Assembly: GCA_964613745.1 (NCBI GenBank)
Contig: CAZTJA010000079.1
Span: 1-14,648 of the forward strand
Length of the DNA stretch: 14,648 nucleotides
From: CAZTJA01 sp964613745
Lineage (GTDB): Bacteria > Desulfobacterota > Desulfomonilia > Desulfomonilales > Desulfomonilaceae
Direction: 5' to 3'
Shown here: positions 8,272 to 13,895 of the stretch, in pieces
How positions within the stretch are numbered: position 1 is the stretch's first letter
Layout of the letters: each line of letters opens with the position of its first letter
Program-made: the position numbers and the translations under genes
The notes under the pieces: generated by a model
Told to the model about the DNA's origin: nothing
The model's input: only the letters and a program-made list of their open reading frames with translations
Databases searched by the model: none

Positions 8272-8454
8272 CTTTTTTTGCTCGAATTGTTATCTCAACT
8301 TGTGAAGTGCTTGTCTGTTTATACGCTTTTGGTTTAAGATAAGCTTTTAAATTGCGATCACAATGTATATGCAGCAACATTCTTCAAGATTAGGATACTC
8401 AAGATTTTACGGTGGGCACTGCAGAGTGCGTGTCGTGTACAAATTAGGCCGGCA

Positions 8455-8606
8455 GTTTTCTCATTAATTAAAGTAGTTCAGTTCGACGCCGAATACAGTA
8501 AAATTGAAACACATAAAAAACTGATGGTCTTTGTTTTCGTTTACCGTGTTGTTGGTCGAAGTTAATCAAGCATCACAATTGGATTCTGATGTTTCCTCAT
8601 TAATTA
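8455..8606. repeat. Pair of 16-nt direct repeats upstream of bfr
   Basis: Copies at 8455-8470 and 8591-8606 match at 15 of 16 bases (GTTT[T/C]CTCATTAATTA), starting 136 bp apart. The second copy ends only 6 nt before the bfr ribosome site. The core ATTAAT is palindromic, so these could be operator sites, but AT-rich composition makes chance similarity possible. Confidence 0.5.
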
Positions 8607-8612
8607 GCAAAA

Positions 8613-8619
8613 AGAGGTG
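8613..8619 (+). promoter_or_regulatory. Ribosome binding site deciding the bfr start
   Basis: AGAGGTG lies 4 nt before the ATG at 8624-8626. It supports this start over the in-frame ATG at 8531, whose 31 extra residues have no counterpart in bacterioferritins. Confidence 0.7.
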
Positions 8620-8623
8620 TGTA

Positions 8624-9181
8624 ATGTCCCAAGTTTCCAGGCAGGAGCGCAAGCAAAGAGTGGTTGAGGTCTTGAACCAAGCTCGAAGCATGGAACTCCA
8701 TGCGATCAGCCAGTACATGAATCAGCACTACAATCTGGATAACATGGATTACGGCGATATGGCCGCGAAAATGAAATTAATTGCGATAGATGAAATGCGG
8801 CACGCCGAAATGTTTGCAGAGCGGATTAAAGAACTGGGCGGCGAACCGACGGCGGAATACTCAGAAAAGGTCGAAAAGGGCCAGGACGTAAATGTGATAT
8901 TTTCATCCGATGCCGAACTGGAAGACAAGACAATTGATGTCTACAACCAATTTGCACTTATATGCAGAGAGAACGGAGACAGCATAAGCCTCAAGGTATT
9001 TGAAACCATAATCGATGAAGAGCAGATGCACTTTAACTATTTCGATAACGTGAATGATCACATCGAGAGACTTGGCAATACATTTTTAGCCCGTATAGCG
9101 GGAACCCCTGCGGAGATCGGACCGGAGGCCCAGGGATTTGTGGCAAGACGGAATACGGGACCGATGCCGACGGATGCATAA
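8624..9181 (+). CDS. bfr: Bacterioferritin, Desulfovibrio type
   Basis: This 185-residue four-helix ferritin stores iron as a 24-mer in the cytoplasm, oxidising Fe(II) at a diiron centre. All six diiron ligands of E. coli Bfr are present with a constant offset of +6: E24, E57, H60, E100, E133, H136. The haem axial Met is kept as M58 (in IDEMRHAE; E. coli M52). The N-terminal half, with MELHAISQYMNQHY and MKLIAIDEMRHAE, and the tail with RIAGTPAEIG resemble the D. desulfuricans protein, which carries Fe-coproporphyrin III instead of haem b; the cofactor here cannot be read from sequence. It is a single + strand gene, divergent from liv and convergent with the DUF6790-like gene. No rubredoxin gene is adjacent, unlike in D. 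desulfuricans. Confidence 0.93.
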   Translation: MSQVSRQERKQRVVEVLNQARSMELHAISQYMNQHYNLDNMDYGDMAAKMKLIAIDEMRHAEMFAERIKELGGEPTAEYSEKVEKGQDVNVIFSSDAELEDKTIDVYNQFALICRENGDSISLKVFETIIDEEQMHFNYFDNVNDHIERLGNTFLARIAGTPAEIGPEAQGFVARRNTGPMPTDA

Positions 9182-9283
9182 AAAAGAGTAAACTGAGCGG
9201 CACGTTCTTTGGAGGTTTTTCTTCAGTTTAGATGTGTCGTTTAGGACAATGCTTGACCGTAAGCGAAAGCCCTTTCGCATGCA

Positions 9284-9317
9284 CATGACTGCGGGTCATT
9301 TGAGATCTGCAGTCATG
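9284..9317. terminator. Stem-loop between convergent bfr and DUF6790-like genes
   Basis: CATGACTGC (9284-9292) and GCAGTCATG (9309-9317) are a perfect 9-bp inverted repeat; with G-T wobbles the stem extends to about 14 bp around a 6-nt loop (9298-9303). It covers the stop codon of the minus-strand gene. A second stem, GCGAAA-GCCC-TTTCGC (9263-9278), lies just left. Neither has an immediate T-run (the nearest, TTTTT, is at about 9331 on the + strand), so they are weak terminator candidates. Confidence 0.35.
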
Positions 9318-9813
9318 ACAAAGAGGTTGATTTTTGTAACCTGGACCGTATCAGCAGAAGAATCAAGATTGTTAACGGCACTCCAAGATCACCGAACCAG
9401 AGCACGGGGCCGGCATTATAGATAGCGAAATTTCCTTCCTGAGCTATTTGTCTTATATGCCCGTAAGCGCAGCCAAGCAAAAAAACAGCGCTCCCAATAC
9501 CGGTTGCCGTCCAGAATTCGTTCCGGAACCAATAGCATAAGATGCCGCACACTCCCCAGCTTAGATCTGCAACGGCAACTTCAAACTGAAATGGGCTACC
9601 GGCCGGCCATCCAATCTTGCGTGCTATTTCATCGGCCATGAACGTATGGCCGTACCAAGCCAGTACACACCCAAAGCCGATATTGATTACAAGTAAATAG
9701 AGCAGAAGAAGTTCGACTACTCTGACCTTTGTTCGGGGCTGTTTGCTTGCTCCCAAATGGATCCCAAAGGCAATAAGACTAACGGCTAAAAAGACCAAAG
9801 GCAGCATCACCAC
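9313..9813 (-). CDS. Four-helix membrane protein, DUF6790-like
   Basis: This 166-residue protein has about four hydrophobic segments: residues 2-21, 35-53, 80-118 (probably two helices around WFRNEFW) and 135-155. Conserved-looking features are RVVELLLLYLLV, the loop GHTFMADEIARKIGWPAGSPFQFE, and GCAYGHIRQI. From memory this matches the DUF6790 family, whose function is unknown. The start is uncertain: GTG at 9813, GTG at 9810 and ATG at 9807 are consecutive in-frame candidates behind a GGGG-containing stretch. It lies 49 nt after the DUF3786 gene, so the two are probably one transcript. Inner-membrane location is inferred from hydrophobicity. Confidence 0.78.
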   Translation of the reverse strand: MVMLPLVFLAVSLIAFGIHLGASKQPRTKVRVVELLLLYLLVINIGFGCVLAWYGHTFMADEIARKIGWPAGSPFQFEVAVADLSWGVCGILCYWFRNEFWTATGIGSAVFLLGCAYGHIRQIAQEGNFAIYNAGPVLWFGDLGVPLTILILLLIRSRLQKSTSLS

Positions 9814-9862
9814 ACCCCAAATAAGGAAATGAAACAGAAACCACGGCCGTCAGGTTAAAACA

Positions 9863-10666
9863 TCATTTTCCATGAGTAATTGCAATCTTTTCGAACATGA
9901 TGGCCATACCGGCTGCTAATCTGTAGATGGAGTCCATGTTCAGATTGTCCTCGGAGGTGTCGTCGAAGAAAATATTCAGAGCCGAATCAAGATCACCATC
10001 CGGGTACCTGTAACAGACCATCATTGGAATTCTCGGTAAAGGGTACAAGATCACGGCAATATCCGAATCGAAGGTGTTCGGGGCTCTGCTCCCGCTGAAA
10101 ATCTGGATCATAAACTCGAAAAGATCCGTGTATGTATCTGCGAGCCGCTTGATGGGTTTTTCGCATCTCTGGCCGAATAAGGGGGCCCAGGCGGGACCAT
10201 TCTTGAGTTCGCGCAAGGCGACCCAATTGCCCGACAAGGGCTTTCCTGAACATCCTATAACGTAGTTGAGTATCGGTACGGTAATCCACCCGTGCACGTG
10301 GCAATCCGAAGTTATATTGCCGTCCGGATGAACGAAAAAATCCTTCCCGAGAGACTTAATCGCAAGAGCGTCTCCGGACATGGTTGCACCGAGCCGGTCA
10401 ACGGAGTCCGGCAAGTTTATCCGCTCAACTTGCTGCCGTAATTCCGCAAGGTATTGCTGCTCTTCGCGTTCGAGCGTCCGGGAACTCGAATTCTCGACGC
10501 TGAAGAGTTCTATGGAGTCCTTATCCATGTAGGGGCAGTTCTGCAGTTTCATGTCGCCTTTGAATACGGCTGCCGCAAATGCCAGGCAAGTTGGAACGCC
10601 GCATTTCCTGCAATTTGTGCGCGGCAATATCTTGAAAATGGACATAGCATTCGTCAGTTGGATCAT
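9863..10666 (-). CDS. Fe-S domain plus DUF3786 protein
   Basis: This 267-residue cytoplasmic protein has two parts. Residues 10-46 carry C19-x2-C22-x4-C27-x16-C44 in the context ILPRTNCRKCGVPTCLAFA, the 4Fe-4S motif seen in the large corrinoid Fe-S subunit of the CO dehydrogenase/acetyl-CoA synthase system and in related electron-transfer proteins. The remainder, about residues 100-265, fits DUF3786: WITVPILNYVIGCSGKPLSG, NGPAWAPLFGQRCEKPIKRLAD, DIAVILYPLPRIPMMVCYRYPD and FFDDTSEDNLNMDSIYRLA. DUF3786 proteins are common in anaerobes, often of the CO/acetyl-CoA or corrinoid type, but have no proven role. The ATG at 10664-10666 follows an AGGA site by 7 nt. No acetyl-CoA pathway gene is in the window. 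Confidence 0.85.
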   Translation of the reverse strand: MIQLTNAMSIFKILPRTNCRKCGVPTCLAFAAAVFKGDMKLQNCPYMDKDSIELFSVENSSSRTLEREEQQYLAELRQQVERINLPDSVDRLGATMSGDALAIKSLGKDFFVHPDGNITSDCHVHGWITVPILNYVIGCSGKPLSGNWVALRELKNGPAWAPLFGQRCEKPIKRLADTYTDLFEFMIQIFSGSRAPNTFDSDIAVILYPLPRIPMMVCYRYPDGDLDSALNIFFDDTSEDNLNMDSIYRLAAGMAIMFEKIAITHGK

Positions 10667-10714
10667 ATTATTTTCCTAATCAGCTTTACGCCACATAACA
10701 GACGTATACATGAA

Positions 10715-10836
10715 GTGAGTAGCTGAGGCGATCTTAGAAGCCCACCGTAGCTTGAATATCTTTAATGTAATCAATTACATGTGATTTTGCAATACGCTTG
10801 TTACGGAGACCGGCCTTCAAGGTGAGGAGCTGAGGC
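10715..10836. repeat. 15-nt direct repeats flanking the DUF3786 promoter region
   Basis: GTGAGTAGCTGAGGC (10715-10729) and GTGAGGAGCTGAGGC (10822-10836) match at 14 of 15 bases and start 107 bp apart, one on each side of the palindrome at 10765-10780. Function unknown. Confidence 0.45.
10764..10792 (-). promoter_or_regulatory. Candidate promoter with operator-like palindrome upstream of the DUF3786 gene
   Basis: Minus strand: TTGCAA (10787-10792), a 17-nt spacer, TACATT (10764-10769); each hexamer matches consensus at 4 of 6. A perfect palindrome, ATGTAAT-CA-ATTACAT (10765-10780), covers the -10 and part of the spacer, the classic position for a repressor site. The predicted transcript start is about 90 nt before the ATG at 10666. 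The regulator is unknown. Confidence 0.42.
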
Positions 10837-10869
10837 AAGAAACTTTTCAGCGATGCGAGAAGCATATTT

Positions 10870-10903
10870 CCGGCCGAAACATGGGGCATTGAGTTTCGGC
10901 CGG
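10870..10903 (-). terminator. Strong hairpin just after the HhH gene, probable terminator
   Basis: CCGGCCGAAAC (10870-10880) and GTTTCGGCCGG (10893-10903) form a perfect 11-bp stem with a 12-nt loop, beginning 7 nt after the stop codon of the helix-hairpin-helix gene. On the minus strand the stem is followed by AAATATGC, not a U-run, while TTTAGTTT follows on the + strand; it may work poorly as an intrinsic terminator or act as a 3'-end stabiliser. Confidence 0.5.
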
Positions 10904-10910
10904 TTTAGTT

Positions 10911-11744
10911 TCATATGAGTATTTTATCTTCCTCAAGATTAAATGGACTACCGTCAATTTCAAATACATTTTTGATCTCTTGAATGCTTTGAAAGCTCTT
11001 ATATTTTTCTCGATAGGCCATGAGCCTTTTGGCAAGACGGGGATTCATACCGGGCAATTTCATGAACTCAGTGACATCCGCTTCATTCCAGTTCATCTCT
11101 GCGGATGTGCTCTTTTTGGCAGAGGACTTAAAACCGCGACTCACTTTCCCGGATTTCCCGGATGAACCACGCATACCAAAATCCTGATTGGATACGCGTT
11201 TCATCGTCGCTTCACCGGAATAGGAAGGTTCGAAATCATTATGATGAGCGCCTTTTTCGGATCCTCGCGTGAAAACGGAGACATCTTCATTGAGCTTTCG
11301 TCCGGATGATCCGCGTCTGCCCGTCGGCATCTCTTGTTTCTCTTTCATCTTGGTCTGATTCTTTTTTTCCGGCGTCAATTCCATACCTTTTGAATTAGAT
11401 TTGGGATTGCGTTTCGAGGATTTTCCGTTCTCGTTTAACTCTTCGGACAATGACTCCGGTTCTTGCTTTTCCTTAAGATCGGTATTCTTTTTTGAAGATT
11501 TTCGGTCCGGGTGACTCTTGGATGACACACGCCCTTTACTTGACTTATCGAAGCTCAGAGCATTTTTCAGATACTCCATACGTTTGCGACCGATTCCGGG
11601 AACCGAGTCAAGATCTGATTCCGATTGAAATGGACCGTTTTCATCTCTCCATTTGAGTATGTTATTTGCCATACTTGAACTGATACCTTCAATTTCGGTC
11701 AGATCTTCAACAGAAGCTTCGTTAATACTAATTTTGTTCTCCAT
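10911..11744 (-). CDS. Protein with helix-hairpin-helix domains at both ends and a disordered basic linker
   Basis: This 277-residue protein has an N-terminal ComEA-type HhH module at about residues 5-62 (INEASVEDLTEIEGISSSMA, then LDSVPGIGRKRMEYLKN). A linker of about 150 residues follows, rich in K, S, E, G and N and almost free of long hydrophobic residues; it includes the related motifs RRGSSGRK and MRGSSGKS. A second ComEA-type module sits at about 216-277 (WNEADVTEFMKLPGMNPRLA, YREKYKSFQSIQEI). HhH motifs bind the DNA backbone without sequence specificity. Unlike competence ComEA there is no signal peptide or membrane anchor, so it is probably cytoplasmic. The ATG at 11742-11744 follows AAAGGAG by 7 nt. 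It lies 116 nt after znuB. DNA bridging is an inference; no function is known to me for this arrangement. Confidence 0.82.
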   Translation of the reverse strand: MENKISINEASVEDLTEIEGISSSMANNILKWRDENGPFQSESDLDSVPGIGRKRMEYLKNALSFDKSSKGRVSSKSHPDRKSSKKNTDLKEKQEPESLSEELNENGKSSKRNPKSNSKGMELTPEKKNQTKMKEKQEMPTGRRGSSGRKLNEDVSVFTRGSEKGAHHNDFEPSYSGEATMKRVSNQDFGMRGSSGKSGKVSRGFKSSAKKSTSAEMNWNEADVTEFMKLPGMNPRLAKRLMAYREKYKSFQSIQEIKNVFEIDGSPFNLEEDKILI

Positions 11745-11860
11745 TCAGTAACTCCTTTATAACAATTACAATTGCGTATTAATTCTTATATTTAAACTAA
11801 TTCAGTACAGTTCGACCGACAAGTCCGTAAGAGGTTCGATTAAAGACGCAACATACAAAA

Positions 11861-12703
11861 TTATTTATGAAGTAATAACTTTCTCGATACGAGAAGAACG
11901 AGATAGATGAGACCCGACAAAATGATGGTAACTGCCCCGGAGGGGTAATTTGGGGAATAACTTATAATCAATCCGAACGTGGTGAATAGAATGCAGAAGA
12001 GTGCGGATAAACCGGCCATGGAGATAAGACTGCGTGAAAAGAAGCCGGCCACAGCGGTGGGTAAAGTCAAAAGAGCTATAACCATTACTATTCCGACAAC
12101 GGTCACGAGAACTACCACAGTGAGAGCCGTGAGACACAACAGGAGCAAATAATAGAATTCGACTTTCAATCCTCTGAGCTTCGCAAATTCATCATCGAAA
12201 CAGACCGCCGCAAACTGATTGTAAAACAGTACAACCGTAAATATGACCAGTAGATCAAGTCCAATTAAGATCCACAGATCATTGGAGGAAACCATCAATA
12301 TGTTGCCGAAGAGGTAACTCATTAAATCGGCATTATAACCGGGGGTTCTGGAAATGAACAAAATTCCGACAGCCATTCCTATGGCCCACAACGCCCCTAT
12401 GACGGTATCTTCCCTTTCCTTCGCCTTAAGACTTACCAGTCCGATAATCAGGGCTGCGACCAATGCTGCGGGAACTGCTCCCATGAGCGGCGTTAGATTC
12501 GGAAGGTCGAATACTTTTTGAAAATACAGGGCCATGCCCATACCGCCGAGGATGGTATGAGAAATCCCGCCTGCTATGTATGTTATTCTCTTGACGACAA
12601 CAAAGGTTCCGATGATCCCACAGGCCAGAGACGCGAGAATCCCGGTGAGCAAAGCATGCTGAAGGAAGTCGAACTTTTGCAGATCGGTTAAGAATTCAAG
12701 CAA
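11861..12703 (-). CDS. znuB: Metal (probably zinc) ABC transporter permease, ABC-3 family
   Basis: This 280-residue protein has about eight hydrophobic segments and the ABC-3 family pattern: ALLTGILASLACGIIGTFVVVKR, GGISHTILGGMGMAL, EREDTVIGALWAIGMAVGILF, and VTVVGIVMVIALLTLPTAVA. It forms the membrane channel for Zn2+ (or Mn2+/Fe2+) import as a dimer with ZnuC. The chosen start is TTG (12701-12703): AGAGGAG at 12712-12718 lies 8 nt upstream, no ATG or GTG is available before the first helix, and the frame is closed at 12731-12733. It overlaps znuC by 16 bp, a sign of translational coupling. The metal is not determined by sequence. No ZnuA-type binding protein is encoded in the window. Confidence 0.88.
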   Translation of the reverse strand: MLEFLTDLQKFDFLQHALLTGILASLACGIIGTFVVVKRITYIAGGISHTILGGMGMALYFQKVFDLPNLTPLMGAVPAALVAALIIGLVSLKAKEREDTVIGALWAIGMAVGILFISRTPGYNADLMSYLFGNILMVSSNDLWILIGLDLLVIFTVVLFYNQFAAVCFDDEFAKLRGLKVEFYYLLLLCLTALTVVVLVTVVGIVMVIALLTLPTAVAGFFSRSLISMAGLSALFCILFTTFGLIISYSPNYPSGAVTIILSGLIYLVLLVSRKLLLHK

Positions 12704-13449
12704 TCGCTCAACTCCTCTGAATGTCCGAGATCATGTCTCACGATTTTCATTTGAGCGCCGTATATTTCATTAATCAGTTGGCCGGTGATTTCACTGGTCT
12801 TGTGAACCTTGACCATTTTTTTTACGCAAATCACCTTGTCCACCAGCTTGGATACAAAAGCCAGATCATGAGAAACCATGATGACCGTCAAATCCGATGA
12901 GAGACTCTGCAGTAGATCATAAAACTCCGATTCCACGACTAAATCCAAACCCGCAGTCGGTTCGTCCAGCAGCAGCAATTCGGGAGATGCGGCTATTGCC
13001 CTTGCTATGAGGACTCTTTGTCGCTGTCCTCCGGATAGTTCGGAAAACTGAGCATTCCTGAAATCCCACATCTTCAGGCGCAGTAAAGAATCTTGGACCG
13101 CACTATAGTCAGCTTTCCTGTACGGGCCGAACCAGCTTTTCTTAGAGAGCCGACCCATGAGGACGACATCCTGTACAGTGACGGGGAACTGGGGATCCAG
13201 ATGAGCATGCTGAGGCATATATCCGATGCGGCCACGCCCGAGTTCCGGCTTGGACCCGAAGACCGTGACGACTCCCTTCTGAGGAGTCAGAAAACCAAGA
13301 ATTATCCTGAGCAGAGTGGTCTTGCCTCCGCCGTTTGGCCCCACGATGGAAACAAATTCATTCTTTCGTACGGCCAAATTGACGTCGGATACGACATCAT
13401 AGCCGTTATACGAAAATGAGACTTTATCGAATTGGACAATTGGTTGCAT
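12688..13449 (-). CDS. znuC: Metal (probably zinc) ABC transporter ATP-binding protein
   Basis: This 253-residue ABC ATPase has Walker A GPNGGGKTT, Q-loop GYMPQHAHLDPQFPVTVQDVV (the order and residues typical of metal importers of the ZnuC/MntB type), signature LSGGQRQRVLIARAIA, Walker B LLLLDEPTAGLD and switch His in VSHDLAFV. The ATG at 13447-13449 follows AGGATG by 4 nt. It lies 41 nt after the small RHH gene and overlaps znuB. The C-terminal tail (about 40 residues after the ABC core) includes His-containing stretches (KVHKT, VRHDLGHSE), common in this group. Energises import with ZnuB at the cytoplasmic face. Confidence 0.9.
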   Translation of the reverse strand: MQPIVQFDKVSFSYNGYDVVSDVNLAVRKNEFVSIVGPNGGGKTTLLRIILGFLTPQKGVVTVFGSKPELGRGRIGYMPQHAHLDPQFPVTVQDVVLMGRLSKKSWFGPYRKADYSAVQDSLLRLKMWDFRNAQFSELSGGQRQRVLIARAIAASPELLLLDEPTAGLDLVVESEFYDLLQSLSSDLTVIMVSHDLAFVSKLVDKVICVKKMVKVHKTSEITGQLINEIYGAQMKIVRHDLGHSEELSDCLNS

Positions 13450-13490
13450 TCACATCCTAATTAAAAAACGATTGGCGCACGGAAGTCGGC

Positions 13491-13757
13491 TTAATGTTTG
13501 TGAGGCTTATTTGCGCACACCAGGTGGATTGCATGACAGTCTCCGCATTCTTGAACAAAATGATCCTTTGCAAACTGCTTCCAGTGATCTTTCTGATTCG
13601 GAAGCATGATTCCTGTTCCCTTACAAAGGGGACACACACTGTCCAGGGCCGCCAATATTGCGTTCCGGATGAATTCCGAACGATTTGGAATGCCCTTCAT
13701 AGCCTCCTTCAGGGATTCAGGGACTTTGAAGGTTATGACATCATGTTTGTCGGCCAT
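13491..13757 (-). CDS. Small ribbon-helix-helix protein with C-terminal zinc ribbon, candidate metal-responsive regulator
   Basis: This 88-residue protein has an RHH (CopG/Arc-type) DNA-binding fold at about residues 6-40: beta strand VITFKVPESLKEAM, then NRSEFIRNAILAAL. The rest is Cys/His rich: C42-x2-C45 (CPLCKGTG) and C71-x2-C74 followed by H75, H78 and C81, a probable zinc ribbon, with His also at 86 and 88. The start at ATG 13755-13757 is set by GAGGGAG (13764-13770) 6 nt upstream; the in-frame ATG at 13770-13772 has no such site. It is the first gene of an apparent RHH-znuC-znuB operon, 41 nt before znuC. Metal-controlled repression of znuCB is the obvious hypothesis, not shown. An alternative is a non-metal-sensing RHH repressor with structural zinc. 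Confidence 0.85.
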   Translation of the reverse strand: MADKHDVITFKVPESLKEAMKGIPNRSEFIRNAILAALDSVCPLCKGTGIMLPNQKDHWKQFAKDHFVQECGDCHAIHLVCANKPHKH

Positions 13758-13763
13758 GAATAA

Positions 13764-13770
13764 CTCCCTC
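13764..13770 (-). promoter_or_regulatory. Ribosome binding site deciding the RHH gene start
   Basis: Minus-strand GAGGGAG lies 6 nt before the ATG at 13755-13757. It covers the upstream in-frame ATG (13770-13772), which is therefore unlikely to be the start. Confidence 0.65.
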
Positions 13771-13786
13771 ATTTTAGCCGAGCATA

Positions 13787-13817
13787 GTTAATACGCGGTA
13801 ATACCTTCCGGTTGTAA
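13787..13817 (-). promoter_or_regulatory. Candidate promoter with 10-bp-phased repeats upstream of the RHH-znuCB operon
   Basis: On the + strand GTTAATACG (13787-13795) and GGTAATACC (13797-13805) match at 7 of 9 bases with starts exactly 10 bp apart, one helical turn. The second is also a 4-1-4 palindrome. They overlap a weak minus-strand promoter candidate, TTACAA (13812-13817), 18-nt spacer, TATTAA (13788-13793). Tandem sites of this kind are typical of RHH repressors, but the hexamers are poor and the call is tentative. Confidence 0.33.
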
Positions 13818-13895
13818 GATTACTCTTCTCCGCCTATTTTGCAAGCGTACTCAAACCGGCATCAACCAGGTATTGTTTCTGACCATTCGGATTGT

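Larger units (their letters stand above)
8059..8623. other. 565-bp divergent intergenic region between livJ and bfr
   Basis: No gene is supported here. The region is AT-rich and must hold the promoters of both divergent units. Visible structure: the livJ ribosome site; the candidate minus-strand promoter at 8243-8271; a weak candidate + strand promoter TTGTCT (8311-8316), 18 nt, TAAGAT (8335-8340); two copies of TCAAGATT (8384-8391 and 8399-8406) 15 bp apart; an inverted repeat GCACT-GCAG-AGTGC (8416-8429); and a 16-nt direct repeat described separately. The region upstream of the bfr ATG is open in frame back to 8531, but that stretch does not look like bacterioferritin. Confidence 0.7.

Noticed and set aside
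8531..8623. N-terminal extension of bacterioferritin from the ATG at 8531
   Set aside because: The 31 residues lack family support, and AGAGGTG sits before the ATG at 8624.
9189..9230. TAAACTGA...TCAGTTTA inverted repeat after bfr as terminator
   Set aside because: Eight AT-rich pairs with a 26-nt loop would make a weak stem, though some T-rich sequence lies within the loop.
11335..11500. Low-complexity linker of the HhH protein as a tandem repeat or coding artefact
   Set aside because: No period is visible in DNA or protein, the frame is continuous and a good ribosome site and folded ends support a real gene.
13808..13859. CCGGTT...AACCGG inverted repeat after wecB as terminator
   Set aside because: Only 6 bp with a loop of nearly 40 nt and no T-run.
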